Below are positions 35,873-48,445 of a stretch of DNA of 64,000 nucleotides, piece by piece. The stretch covers positions 308,676,666 through 308,740,665 of the forward strand of contig CM057009.1 in the NCBI GenBank assembly GCA_029891345.1. The letters run 5' to 3'. Position 1 is the first letter of the stretch; every line of letters begins with the position of its first letter. Position numbers and translations under genes: made by a program. A model generated the notes under the pieces. That model was not told the origin of the DNA. It ran no database searches and saw only the letters and a list, made by a program, of their open reading frames with translations. Origin of the DNA: Dryococelus australis. Taxonomy: Eukaryota; Arthropoda; Insecta; Phasmatodea; Phasmatidae.

Positions 35873-37105
35873 GCACATACTTGATAACACACGCACCTGG
35901 TAAAGTGTACCTGACAACATGCACAGACAAGGCTACACGAAGGTAAGGTTGGGAAGCTTAATGCTTTTAGTTTGGCAACTGGAAATTATCCCCACCAAGG
36001 TGCACTGGTGTCGCATTGGTAACGGATTTTTTTCGTTTTGTATCTGAGTAAATGGGAAAATAGCAATTTTCATAAAATAAATATAATTGTTTGAAATGTT
36101 TCTATGCATATTGTGTTAAACCTACGTAAAGTAAAAACATTGTTCTTAGAACAAGATTGGTCATATAACGAAATAAATTCTCATGGTGTTTAATATTTTG
36201 ACGTAAACTAGATTCGGCAAAACGGCTGCTTACATAATTACGTTCGTTAAATATGATAACTAAATCCAGCGAAAATAGCGATGTGGTTAAAAATACGCAT
36301 TTTAGAACTTTCCTGTGCGGTTTCCGTAAGTGGAGGAAGAAAATTACAGTATTACTTTTTATGACGATTGTACATCATAAATTCGCAACGTTTCAATTCA
36401 AACAAGCTTGCTTACGAATTCTTAGTACCAAGCACAACTGCATCTTTACTGATTGCTGTTGTAAGCACCATTGGAGGGCATGCATGACAGTTAAAAGTTA
36501 ATATAGGCGATGCACGGTAAAGTGACCACTTTTGAAAGCCCTCTCATTTGGAATAACATTCACTGAATATATTTTATTGTAGCCTTGGACGTTAACTTTG
36601 GAGTCCAGTGAAATATATACACTGTGTTTATTACTTACAAGGCAATATTAAATTTTAAAAGTGGTGGAAGGATAAAAAAAAGCCTCTAGGAAAATGTAAC
36701 TAGGGCCTTAAAAGTGCTCACTTTACAGTGAACAGCCTATACCTAAAATTTTGGCTGAAGCAAGTATATATCATAATTTGAGATGAATAGGAACTTTTAC
36801 ACACAATTAGTGGATAGCTTAAAAGTGACCTCTTTGGAACAGCGACGCACCTTGCGGCAGGAAATTTCCCTATGCCAAACTCGCCCATAAGAAATCTTTT
36901 CCCTAACCTGAGTAAAATAAACCTTTACAAGTGGCAAAGTAGTGATGCTCTCGGGAATTCCTTTATCTATACCGAACATGTAAGATAGTTCGTATCAGAT
37001 GCGAATCTGTATCTCGGTTAGTTTGGAATAGGTAGATAAAATTGCTGTAACGACCCATCTGCAGTAGCTAGTGCCTTTTTTAATATATTAGCAACATGCT
37101 GTGAC
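35873..37105. other. Spacer, no supported gene
   Basis: Two similar phrases, AGTGACCACTTTTGAAAG (36520) and AAAGTGACCTCTTTGGAAC (36822), suggest a small repeat. The ORF at 36253-36501 has no recognisable domain. Confidence 0.35.
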
Positions 37106-37109
37106 CAGA

Positions 37110-38085
37110 TTAATGTGCATTCTAATTCTGAACCAGTGAGAATTTCACTCTTTCAATCAGTCAACAGTACCTGACTGATTCAACAGTCACTTCAGGGAAT
37201 TTAACGGATTCACCAGTGAAAAAATGCCAGATTTCCTTCATTTATTAATTCAGTGACTTTTGCACTGATTGTTCAGTTTTGTGTTCACTGTTTTTCAGTG
37301 GTTTATTTTTTGCTGATGGATCAGTTAAACAGCGTGTAAAAATGGCCGTCAAACAATGTTTAAAAATGACCGTTGAACAACGCGTATCAAGTGAATTAAC
37401 AACGAATAAACTAATAAAGCCAATACAAAATACTTTCTAAAATGTGTTTCGTTTTTCAAAACACGTTTTTACGAAGTAATATGAACTTTTATACTTTCAT
37501 TCCGTTTTAATGTCATTCATTTCGTTTTCATGTACCCATCGCGGTATTCTGTTTGAAGGTTTAAACTGCATACAATGTGGTGAAGGGAGTGCACGCACAT
37601 ATACTATTCGTTTTAACAATCTGAACAGTACCATTTAAACCAAAAACGAAATAAGGGCATGCAATTTAATTCTTCACGATTTTTAATATCACTATAAGAC
37701 ATATTTTCCTACTCCTTTTCAACTCGGCTTGGTAGAGCAAATGGTAGGGAAATGCCTTAAATCGAAGTGGAACGGGTGTGTGAGTTCAATCCTGGCCTCC
37801 ACCGGAAATACTTTTATTTCCTTAGTTACTTTAAATTACGCAATATAAATAGTAAACCATCATAAATATGTTTATTTCATGTAATCATTTGGCTACATTT
37901 CATAAAATAAATTTTTAATTCGCTACTGCAGTCGGCCGTCACATATTCAATAAGTGAAATTGTTTCACGTGACTAATTCAATCAGTGGTTTTCCACATAT
38001 TCTAAGTGGAGCCATTTTGACTGTTTCATGTAGTTGAATTTCACTACGAATGAGTGGGTTTCCACTGATTAGTGTGTGTGTGGTG
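37110..38085. repeat. Repeat pair rich in CAGTGA/TCACTG around a SINE head
   Basis: 37110-37330 and 37930-38085 are both crowded with CAGTG, CACTGATT, TTCAATCAG and GTTTCA words. Between them is a tRNA-like head (37726-37806). The pair may be the arms of a small non-autonomous element. I could not fix its ends. Confidence 0.4.
37726..37806 (+). repeat. tRNA-derived SINE-like head
   Basis: TTGGTAGAGCAAATGGTAGG resembles box A and GAGTTCAATCCTGG box B, about 50 bases apart. Flanking bases do not pair as an acceptor stem. Confidence 0.55.
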
Positions 38086-38290
38086 TTAAACGCGAGGCCC
38101 AGGTTTATCCCACTTGAATTTATTTCAATTTCTGTGTTGTCTATATCGATTTAAGAAGTTCATTAGCAAGAGATTTTAAAGCTGGCTCACTGCTGTCAAA
38201 CACAATAGCTTGTGATTTGTGTGGGTTATTTAAAACCCATTTTCAGCAGGCCAGTTACGGACAGCTTCAAGGTGTGCGTTACCCTCAGAT
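38085..38290 (-). pseudogene. Non-LTR retrotransposon reverse transcriptase scrap
   Basis: On the minus strand, words in two frames read LEAVRNWPAENGF, then NNPHKSQAIVFDSSEPALKS and IEINSSGINLGLAFN. The order W..E.G...N..KSQAI.F is typical of the palm-thumb region just after the catalytic YADD box in Jockey/I-type elements. The catalytic box itself is not present. One frameshift. Confidence 0.5.
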
Positions 38291-38596
38291 ACACTCCAGA
38301 GTAAGGAAGTTCCCATTAGTTAGCTTTTAGTTTCTTGAACCTACTCGATGCATGGGACCAGAACTTCCATAACATTCTCCCCTAATTGTAGTATCAATAA
38401 CAGTGGATGTACGCATGTTCAACTGCTGATAAAATGACCGAATTTATGGCTTATATAATCATTCCCAACTACAGTACATGAAACACACTGTTTTAGTACA
38501 TTATGACAGCCCACAAATGTACGGTTTTAAAAATGTTTATGCATATTTACTCGGAAGAGTTTGAACTAAATATTTATGCAAAATTACTGTAGTTAA

Positions 38597-38701
<105 letters not shown>

Positions 38702-38739
38702 AAGATTTACATTTAGATTTTCTATATCATCTTCACCCA

Positions 38740-40140
38740 AACCTCATTAAAAAAGCTATATTATCATATTTGTGCGATCTCCACCGGATAAGTACCCCAT
38801 ACTACTCCGGTTCCTCCCACATTTTTTATATAAATTGTACTGTGACAAGCCATATAAACTGATATGTTTAAAGTGAGCTAAACACTTATTATCAAAATAG
38901 TGGCGATAAAAACATTTTCGCATACTATAATATACCAATGAAACGAATTTCAACTGATCTGTTTATGTTGGAAGTATTTATTATAAACGTCAAAGGTATC
39001 TGCACAGAATGCCTTTTATCCGCTATTTTGTAAGTTATTTCCACCTGACAAAATATAGTTTTTTCCCTATCTTTGGAAACATTCATTCAGTTCCAACCAC
39101 ATTTGGCAAACATGTTGTACTATGACAGGTCATGTAAATCAATATGTTTCAAGTAGGTCAGACACTTATTTTCGAAATAGTGGCCATATAAATATTAGTG
39201 AGCTGTATATATAAAACCATGTAACCCATTTTAACATAATTTTGTATGTTGGCAGTATCCATGACAAAAGCACAAGTGTCTACACATAATCTCTTTAGTG
39301 CGCCATTTTAATGATGTGCCACTTGAAAATTTTAAGCCATATCTGGCGAAACAATCAAGTGACACCAACCAAATTCATGGGACAAGTTTTACAGTTGTAG
39401 TCCATCTAAATTTACATGACTTTAGGGGAAAATCACTATAGTCTCTTATTATCAACATAACATGAATATATGTAAGGTTACTATATCACACATAACAAAT
39501 AATTTAAATGGAAAATTGTATTTTGGCAGTATATGTGACAGACGTTCAATGTGCTAATACATATTCATCTCTTCCGCCATTTATGAAGATAGCACTACAT
39601 GACAAAATGAAGTTTAATGTCAAATTTTGGGAACCAATCATCATATTCCCGCCAAATTTTACACGCAAATAAAGCTTCAGAGGTCCGTGAAAAACATACG
39701 TGATTTAATTTGGTTAGGCATTTTTTAAATGGTGGTAATAAAATAACTTATATTAGTATATTATAGTTATTACATAATTTAAAAAATTCCAACCAAAACT
39801 TTAATGAGGTCAGTTTCCAATACAAGCATGAAATATACATACAAGAGACTCTTTCACTCCCCAATTTTTAATTCACGACAAATTTTGCAGGGAAGTAATG
39901 CTGCAGTAAGCCATTCAAACTTACATGAAGTAAGTGAATCCCGTACCTGTTTTTAAAGTGATGGCCTAGACAATATTTCAGGTTAGTGAACCCTGTCTAC
40001 TAAGTATTAAACTGAATACAACAGAAGTTCAAGTTCCTAATCCTACCTCCGTAACGCAGTTGATTGCATCTCAGTGTACGGCATGTGGAATTCTGTGTTC
40101 GAGTCCTGGAAAGGTACGTGTGTACATGTCATTGTCTCAC
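38740..40140 (-). mobile_element. Composite repeat, copy 4 (inverted)
   Basis: Read on the minus strand, this carries the modules of the 16.7-kb family: GGCCACTATTTCGAAAATAAGTGTCTGACC, then TGCCAAATGTGG-type words at about 250-280 base steps (39877, 39617, 39368, 39098, 38818). The tRNA-like head is at 40043-40125, in the orientation relative to the modules also seen in copies 1 and 2. Confidence 0.6.
40043..40125 (+). repeat. tRNA-derived SINE-like head
   Basis: GTAACGCAGTTGATTGCATCTC resembles box A, and TGTTCGAGTCC (near 40096) is a good box B. It is the same head as at 16925 and 20668, in opposite orientation. Confidence 0.6.
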
Positions 40141-40259
40141 CATCACCGTTGGTGCATAATCTTCTGGTTCCGTCTGTAAGGATATGTCTGGCAACATGGC
40201 ATCAAGGCCTACCTACAATCAAGTAAACTTATTGTTTGTTATGTCATTGACCCACACAC

Positions 40260-42470
40260 TACTCGCTCTCCAACCCCATGACCCATATGGTGAACTAGGA
40301 ATGCTCTTGACCCATATCCGAAAGCATCGCGTGGTATGTCAGGTGCTTATTTAGGTCGTAGTGTATAAGCACCATATCTGACTGCAGCAATAGTTTTGCT
40401 TTCTTAAAAGCCTGCGAGTGTAATTCTGCCCACTCCCACAGAAATTCGGTATCGAGTAATCTATGGAATGGATCCAAAATTTCTGATCTGTTTTTTAACC
40501 TTTTGTAATATTTTAAAAGCCTAAGAAACGCGTATAGTTCATTCGTCTTATTTATTGGATTAGTTTCACTATGTATGTCTTCTACCTTGCTATCCGATAG
40601 GTGAAGGTCCTTCCCATCAACTTAATGTCCCAGAAATTTGACGTATTTCACTACATAAAAGCACTTCCACTTCTTAATTTTTATACCTGTTTGCTCTTAT
40701 CAAGCCAGGATCTCGTGAACGCCCTCTTGATGCTTAAGTTCACTGTACCGCATTGCCATAGTGTTATCCAACAAAACTACAGTATCCAATCACCCCTTGC
40801 AGAAGTGTGCCCATCAAGTACTGGAATGTGGCTATTTCATTGCTAACACCAAAATGTAGCCTTATTACCTCGAACAATCCCTTCATAATATTCACAGTGA
40901 ACAGCTCTGCCATAACATAATCAACTGTGATTTGAAGGTAGACTTCAACCAAGTCAAGTTTAGTATAGATTCGTTCGCCATCCAGCACAACAAAAGCTTC
41001 AACCACTGTAGGCAAAGGGAACAAATTTTAACAGATACACTGTTCACTGTGAGTTGGTAGTCACTGTACAACCTAACTGATGCATAATACTTGAAAATAG
41101 GCACATGGGTGTAGAACAATTAGAAAAATACACTTTTTCATAAACTCCCTGCTGTCCTTATCAATATATTTCTGCACTGACCCTTTCCGATAGTGAAACA
41201 GCCACAGACAGAATTTTTTTATATCTGGCTTGCTTTCTGGATTTAATAATAATAATTTATACTTCTGGTCTGATGTAATTCTATTCCTCATCAACCTATA
41301 ACAGTGAAGGCTATCGATACATCTACCTGGACATCTGGTCGTCTTGAACTTGATTTAAGCCTACCAGTTCAATCCCCAGTGGTTCTAACCAATTATGACC
41401 CTTCAACCTTGAGTCTTCCATTTCATCAAGAAAACCTCAAGTGGGACACGCCCTTTTAATTTTTGTTCCCACTTTAGCATCTAACAACCCCGACATGGCT
41501 AAATGTTAATGGGGCCATGGAAGTAGCTTTCCTCGCAGCTTCAAGGCAGGCTCGTGAGGCGACAAGGATTTAAACATCTGCCAACTCACGATAGAGTGGC
41601 CTGCTCAGTATATATTTCCATAATCAGGCGTTTGCTGTTTATGTATACTTCTAAGCATAATGGCCCTTTCCGATTATTTACCCGCATACTGTACAAAGTT
41701 TACACGAACATTTCGTCTACCGTTATTTCATCTTCTGGTGTGCCTACATGTAAATCTGGCTCTCCCTGGTCTTTAACTGGCTATTGATCCCACCTGTAGC
41801 ATTCGCATACGACTGATTATTTTTCTTTGCGATACAGACGAGTTCAATATGGTCCCGACTTTTACGAAATTGGCAAATGGCCTTCATGCGAGGGCACTTG
41901 TTTTCACTACACCACCAACAGGACCGAGTAACCTTAACGGTTTTTTTTTTGGGACCGTTTGTTGTTTGACTTACATTTAAAGTGAGAATTCGATTGTCCT
42001 CATTTCGGAATACCTAGCTTTTGGTATTTAGCAAATCTGTAATTTTATTCCTGGTTGTCTCTACCGCCATTGCAATATCCACCGTGTCTTTGAAAGTCAT
42101 CTTCTCATTAACAATTGTACGTGTTGAACAACTTTTTCCCTTATCGCACACACAAGTCGGTCTCTCTGCATGCATTTCAAGTTGGGAAAGTTATTCGCAG
42201 CTTCGCCACATACACGGCGATCGTCTCCCCTTCCTGCTGATAGTTAAGTAACTTGAGAGTTTCTTCAGTATTAGTAGGCTTTGGCACGAAATGGTCAGTA
42301 AGATTTGTAAGCACCTCATCCAAAAATATTTCATCTGTGTATTTAGGAGAAAACAAAGGTGTAACAAGATTGTATTGTTAATCCCTGCGCAATTTAAATA
42401 ATCGCATGCTTTGTCATCTGATCCTGAATTAAATTTGGCACGAAGTAAAAATGCACATGTTCATGATAAT
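40260..42470 (-). pseudogene. Ty3/Gypsy retrotransposon gag-pol relic
   Basis: Minus-strand order from 42470 downwards: a capsid-like stretch (DEVLTNLTDHFVPKPTNTEE, then YQQEGETIAVYVAKLR, about 42230-42330); a zinc-knuckle-like block with Cys residues (CWWCSENKCPRMKAICQF, about 41900); an aspartic protease region (LCLEVYINSKRLIMEIY, about 41660) where the expected Asp-Thr-Gly reads Tyr-Thr-Glu; reverse transcriptase (YTKLDLVEVYLQI and GLFEVIRLHFGVSNEIATFQ, 40764-41024); and RNase H start (FLWEWAELHSQAFKKAKLLL, 40295-40477). Integrase and LTRs were not found; a SINE-headed repeat lies where they should be. Many stops. Confidence 0.8.
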
Positions 42471-42771
42471 ATTTCCACAAATATCGTTCAAGTGTAAACT
42501 TTCCCATAGACTTAATAGAAGCTACTATGATAATCGGTTCCATCACACTTTATCGTTATCGTAAATTTTATGTCCTATACCCATTACTGACGAAATGAGT
42601 GTCACTTTCCCAAGCGCAGTTAGCCATTGTTGGAAGCTGGACGCTAAAGTCATTGTCTTGCCAGATTCTCAGTCATAGATCAATACACGTAGAGTTATTA
42701 ATGCCTAGCCTACCTTGCAATGTATAGTTGCCAACTTGACAGCACAGAAATACCGTACAATAAAGAAGAAT

Positions 42772-42772
42772 C

Positions 42773-42808
<36 letters not shown>

Positions 42809-42812
42809 TTCC
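42772..42812. repeat. (TA)n microsatellite
   Basis: TA repeat of about 40 bases. Confidence 0.9.
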
Positions 42813-44413
42813 AGGAAACATAGTAAGCAGTTGGCAATAACACCATCATTTAAAGCTTTAGAATGACACATTTTGACAAAATCGTAAAATGTATGTTTCA
42901 TTGTGCAATATTCTTATATTAATTATATTAAAATAGAATAAAATGATCTATTAAAAATTATTTAGTAATATCTCTATGCGAAAAATTGGTATTTAGATAT
43001 AAATGGCAACATGCTACAAAACGTATAAAATGTACAGCAATTCAACATATTACTTGCAATTCTAGGCAATAAATAAAAGGTAAAAGTTACAATTTCAGTA
43101 TTGACAAATTTAGGGGTTAGTTTTGAAAGCTTACAATAATTGATGGCAAATAATAATTATTTATTACAATGAAACCTATGTACCTTATTGTGCTAAATAA
43201 TGAAGTGTGTCAAATTATGAGAAAAAGGGCCCAGAAGAATGACATCGGATGCTGAAAAATCTAATAAAGCATATAATATAAGAGAATGTAGCAATTTATA
43301 AAAAATTTTCTTTAGTTATTGCATTGTCTATTGCTATGAAAATGAACATTTCTAGCTACCGTTCAGACATCTTGTAGAATAAATAAGTACAGAAAAATAT
43401 TTTCATACTACCTGGCAATAATATGAAAATAAAATTTTTACTTATATGTATAATTTTAAACCACAGTCATGGTAATGTTTTAATTTATTTTGCCTTTTTA
43501 AAAATTGCAACCCTACAAGTTGCATGTTGTAAATATGTTGTTTTAAGTTTTTGCTTCCTTGATATATACTTAATTATAGGGAGCTAATACTTCTAACAAT
43601 TCATGGTCAATGTGTTGAAAACACGAAAATAGCTATGTGTTTCATGCATGGAAAATATTTATATCCAGGGAATAAAGAGAGTTAATATGGCAAACTTACT
43701 CCCTATGTGGTTGTTATTGATTATTTGTTTGTGGATACATAGTGAATAAAAACAGAAATCTTAAATCAAACATTACCACGTAGCTGAAAATATTCGCATG
43801 GGTAATATTTAGTTCTATTAAGTACACTAGTAGTCTTGTAGTGATGTCAAATGCAATTCTTGATTTTTGTAAACTGTTAGTCTGGCCTCATATTCAGAGC
43901 TAATTCAAGCACTATTGTCACTCTAAAGATAAAACTTTTTATGTAAAACTGTGTCATGTTCGTAATAGTAATACTGCTTCGCTATTTTTATGAAAATAAA
44001 CTCATAACGTTCTTAAAAAATACATTAATATGTTTGTGAGTATTATCCTTTACTAAAAACTCCCGTTTGCCTATTCAATAAAGTGAAACTTCAATATTCC
44101 ATTAAAAAACTATCTTAGACTTAGAAATTAATTTCTGAAAATTAAGTACTGTAAATACCAAGGATCAGAGTTAATGGATTTAATGAAGCACTGTTTTCTA
44201 AAACAAATATTATTATTTAAAATTGTCCTAGGATTCATACAACCACATATCAGGTTATATTTAATTGAATTAATAAAATGTATCTCATAGAATCTTAAAA
44301 TAATAATATAATATACAAATATACATTTATGATTTAAGTTTGCAAAGTAAAATACAGTATGTCCGAAAAAAAAATTATTACACTTAGCTAATAACATAAT
44401 ATGCATTTTTTAG
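42813..44413. other. Intron-like AT-rich sequence upstream of the Q-rich exon
   Basis: No ORF or repeat of note. It ends in TGCATTTTTTAG, a good polypyrimidine tract and splice acceptor (AG at 44412-44413). Confidence 0.45.
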
Positions 44414-45159
44414 GTTTGGGTGGTACATCTCCTCGGCCATCGCCTTCTGAAGAAAATCCTGTGCTAGATCAAAAACAACAGCAGCAAACACAACAAATAC
44501 AGCAACACCACAATATGTACAGCCAAGAGCTCCAGAATTTAAATCAACAATCTCTGTTTAAGCAGCAACACCAAGAACCACTACAGCAGCAAAATTTGCA
44601 GAATCTGCAGAGTTTACAGCTGCAGCAGGCACACGACGTACAATCATCCCAGCAGTTACAGAACAAGAGGAGTGAGCAGATGCAACAGCAAATGTTGATG
44701 CAAGAACCACACTTGTATCAACAACAGCTTCAGCAACAGCAGCAACAACAGCAGCAGCAAGCAACTTCCAACCTAATGAGCAGTGCGAGTCTCATGAATG
44801 AGAGACAGTCTATGATACCACAACACATGACACCCCAGAAGCAGCTTATGTACCAGCAACAAATGCAACTACAGCATCAAGCACAGCACTTGAAAAAGAT
44901 TAGGAGGTCTTTGCCTCACTCCTCAAGTGGCACCATGGAGCAAACAGCAGGTCAGGTTCAACTTCAACAACAGCACCAGATGCAACAACAGCAGATGCAA
45001 CAACAGCAACAAATTCAGCAACAGCAGCAACTTCATCAGCAACAGCAGCTACAGCAGCAGCAGCAGCAACTACAGCATCAACAGCAGCAACTACAACACC
45101 AACAGCAGATACAGCAGCAGCAGATGCAACAACATCAGCAGTTACAATTTCGACACTTG
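44414..45159 (+). CDS. Glutamine-rich internal exon of a probable host transcription regulator
   Basis: A 746-nt open exon bounded by an acceptor (TTTTTTAG, 44406-44413) and a donor (TTG|GTAAGT at 45159/45160). It enters with two bases of a split codon and leaves at a codon boundary. The 248 codons read GGTSPRPSPSEENPVLDQ at the front and then long Gln-rich stretches broken by Leu, Met and His. A basic patch LKKIRRSLPHSSSGTMEQ sits about residue 165. Polyglutamine tracts of this kind are typical of arthropod transcription coactivators (Mediator, CBP/p300, SRC and similar), which act in the nucleus. I cannot tell which gene this is, because there is no folded domain. The frame is intact and uses CAG/CAA mixtures, which suggests selection rather than simple repeat growth. 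The ATG at 44401 is inside the intron tract and is not a likely start. Confidence 0.7.
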
Positions 45160-46914
45160 GTAAGTTTTAATTTTTCGAGCAGCAGCAATGCACATAATTT
45201 ATTACTGATTATGCAGTCTTGTCACAGACACTCTGTAAGCAACATGTAGTTTTCTTGAAAAACCATAAATTTGCATTTTTCCTATTAAGTTCATAATCTT
45301 TTAAGCATAATATGTTATACATTAGGAGCTTACCTATTTGTTCAGTGAATAACTTAAGATTAAACGACATTTATTAGGAATATTACAGATGTTTTTATGA
45401 AATATGCCACTACAGGTTTCTATGCATCATTACTTAAATTATCTATGAAAAATGATGTGTCTATAAAAACTACCATGGGTCATAACATGGGCTTTCCTCT
45501 ATATGTATTTAAATAAAATATTTTTATTAATATTGAAACATTTCCATTTTCAAGTTTTCCAAACAACAGTCTTTAATATTTACACCTCTTAAGCTTAGTA
45601 TTATAGCATTATGATTTATTACCAATTATTTCATAATTCACATATAATTAATTATTCATATGCTTGAGAGTGTGAGCTGATGGTGTGATGTGGCAATACC
45701 ACTAATATGTTGGCTCTCGTGTGGAAATGCCAGCACTGCTAGGCTACATTGAATGCAGATATTTAAATAAATCTTTAGTAAACTTATATAGAGTCTTCAA
45801 AACATTGCTGGAAATCTGTAAAATTGGAAAAAATTTTCCTTGTGGTTTTTAATAACAATTAGTGGTATATTATGCACCTCACTTAATGCAAACAACACAT
45901 GCAATCGTCACCAATAATTACCACATTTATCTGTACATCTTTCAACTACTGTAAGCTATTTTGTTGTAGGACAATGCACTATGCACCCTCCCATCTACAT
46001 TTTATGAGTTAACATTTTTCTATATTTAATAACATAAAGTCTGAACTGCTGGTGTGATCTGGCAACATTGCTAGGTGCATTGGTGCCACATAAATATTTC
46101 AACACTCGTGTCTTATTGTTGTTGTGTTCACATTTAAAACTGCTATCCAGTCAGCTTATGGTAAAATATATATTACTGGACACATGTGGAACAGAAGAGG
46201 AGTTGGAAATTATAATTCTCGCACTCGCCAATCATCTACACGGCTAAAAGTAGTTAAACTGGTTCAGCCTTGGCCGAGTTCTAACATGGGCATTGGTTTA
46301 CTCCTTTATAATTCCTGAATTAATAATGTTCCACTACTAAGGCCCTGTTGCCATTCGGGGCACTCAAAACACCAAATAAATCAGACATAAATGTAGTTGT
46401 TTGTAAATCTTTTTTATTGCAAAGGATTATTCCTTAGTGGTGTTGTGAGCTTGGTGAAACATAGCTAGACTTAAAATAACAGTGATTAAAATTGCACATA
46501 ATTCAGATATGAAAGAAAAACTTTAACTTTATGTTGCTGTGGTGAAACTCACTTTGGATTATGGGAATAGTATACAAATGAGCATGTAATTTCTAAAAAA
46601 AAAAAACAAAGAGAAGTAAGAGCATGTTGTGAACCGTGGATCTTTCAAAAATAGTGTAACGAAAACATAAAAAGTTGCAGACTTTAGAAATGTATTTTCT
46701 CTGTAGTTCAGGCCACAGTGAGCCAAAGATGTGCCTGTGCTGGGTACATTGATTAAGAGAAAAGCACAGAAATGCCACTGAAATTGATAAAAGATCAATT
46801 CTTTGCTTTGTCAAAATGGTTCATTATCTTAAAGCAATTACTTGAAATAAGTTCTTGCAGAGTAGGGAGAGAAACGTAGCACTAACAATCAGCCAAATCA
46901 GTCAGTGTAGAAAC
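45160..46914. other. Intron-like sequence after the Q-rich exon
   Basis: Starts with the donor GTAAGT. The words GCTGGTGTGATCTGGCAACA and CTGCTAGG(T/C) occur near 45680 and again near 46040, marking a small repeat pair. No further exon could be recognised. Confidence 0.45.
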
Positions 46915-47280
46915 TTACACAATTGTAGAAGAACACAATTTTTTCTCTATGCCAAATTTACAATGCACACAAAATTGTCTTTAGTGGAAGGGCTTGCCAA
47001 ACCGAAGTCTGGTATCCAAAATTAAGCCACGTGCACCAGGATGCATAGCACGCAAAGAAAGATGATAGTACCTTTCCTGACAATTATATGGGTATACACA
47101 ATTTTTTTCCCATACCAAGTTTACAATGCGCGCAAAAGTGGCCTCTAGTAAGAGGCGTAATAGGGCTTCCCAACCCAAAGTATGGTTTCGGAAAATAAGT
47201 CACATGTGGCATGGTACGAAATGTGCAAAGGAAGGCAGATTGTACTTTTTGTGGCAATTTCATGGGTCTACACAAATTGT
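46915..47280. repeat. Imperfect tandem duplication of about 175 bp
   Basis: Words shared in order by 46930-47100 and 47095-47280 are ACAATTTTTTC, CCA(A/T)(A/G)TTTACAATGC(A/G)C(A/G)CAAAA, GGGCTT(G/C)CC(A), CCACGTG/CACATGTGGCAT, GCA(C/A)(G)AAAG(G)A and CAATT(A/T)(T/C)ATGGGT(A/C)TACACAA. It runs straight into the Tigger-like scrap. Confidence 0.75.
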
Positions 47281-47515
47281 AATCGTTGGATATCGGCAAA
47301 ATCCAAAATCCTTAGAGTACTTAAAGAAAAATACAACATATCTGTTGACTATGCGCACCAGAAGGGAGCCTGGATAAACAGCAAAATTGTTGTAGACTGG
47401 TTATATAAAATTTTGTGCCTGTTGTGTTTGTGGTTTACTTAAAGACCAAAAATTTCCGTGAAAGCATTTTTGTTGATTGATAATGTGCCCTGTCATCCAG
47501 CAAAAGCTGTTTTTT
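47278..47515 (+). pseudogene. Tigger/pogo-type DDE transposase scrap
   Basis: The frame reads CNRWISAKSKILRVLKEKY, then HQKGAWINSKIVVDWLYKIL. After a stop it continues with KAFLLIDNVPCHPAKAV. The pattern AW.....F..W ... LL.DN.P.HP is the central catalytic region of Tigger/Jerky-type transposases, the DN pair being the second catalytic Asp. N- and C-terminal parts are missing. Confidence 0.65.
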
Positions 47516-47954
47516 TTTTTTCAAAAGATAACAAGATTTCTGTGAATTATTTGCTGCCATGTGTTATATCGTACAGTTGTTATTGTATAATTTAGAAAAC
47601 AACGTATTGAGAAATTAGCATGAGAGCTTATTTTCGGGAAAATATTGAATACAGTGTGTAACAAATTAATGATTCCACACATTTTATACATGTGTAACAG
47701 GGAAACAATTAAAATCATCTGATGGTACTATGTGTATATGACACTATAAGGACAAATTTGGGTGTTTGCAAAAATGTGTAGCAATTATGCTGTTGTCAGT
47801 TATGTTTGCAGCTAGGAGCGGCAGAACTACAATCGAACAAGAAATGGTGAAATTGTTATTCTAAATAAAGAACAATATTTAGGTGCTGAGACAATGGAGA
47901 CTGCTCTCCGTACTGTGCCTACACATTTGGGTAGAAGGCATGGAGATCACAGTG

Positions 47955-48368
47955 TCTGTTCAAAGTGTCGGCCACCATTGGTCACACAGGCAGTGTACCG
48001 CTGAAGCATGTTGAGATGCCCATGTGCAAAGGTTTCCAGCATGGCATTGATGGTGTCAACTGCTCTCCGTATCCGCGTAATGAGGTCAACCCTCGTGTCA
48101 AGTGGCGTGGCATACACCATCGATTTGAAGTGGTCTCACAGCTAGAAGTCAGGTGGTGTGACGTCAGGTGAACATAGTGGCCACACTATGGCGTCTCCAC
48201 AACTTATACGCCGATTCTCGAAGTTCAAATCGAGGTTCTGGCGAACCACAATGGCGAAATGAGATGGGGTACCGTCCTGCTGAAACCACATCACCTCATT
48301 AATATCTAAAAGAACATCCTCCAAGTATGCCAGTATGAATTCTGCAAGGATTGGAGAAACGTAGCACA

Positions 48369-48370
<2 letters not shown>
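47955..48370 (-). pseudogene. Tc1/mariner-type transposase, C-terminal half
   Basis: On the minus strand: EVMWFQQDGTPSHFAIVVRQ (around 48270), RRISCGDAIVWPLCSPDVTP (around 48195), then in a shifted frame a CDHFKS...VYATPLDTRVDL stretch and INAMLETF...HLNMLQRY near the end (about 48000). This is the HDG-type second Asp region, the SPD.TP.DF motif and the C-terminal helices of the insect mariner-type group. The GA/CA microsatellite at 48371 replaces the N-terminal half. Confidence 0.75.
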
Positions 48371-48444
<74 letters not shown>

Positions 48445-48445
48445 G
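48371..48445. repeat. (CA)n(GA)n microsatellite
   Basis: CA repeats followed by about 60 bases of GA repeat. Confidence 0.95.

Noticed and set aside
44401-44413. ATG at 44401 as the start of the Q-rich protein
   Set aside because: It sits in the pyrimidine tract of a splice acceptor; the exon more likely starts at 44414.
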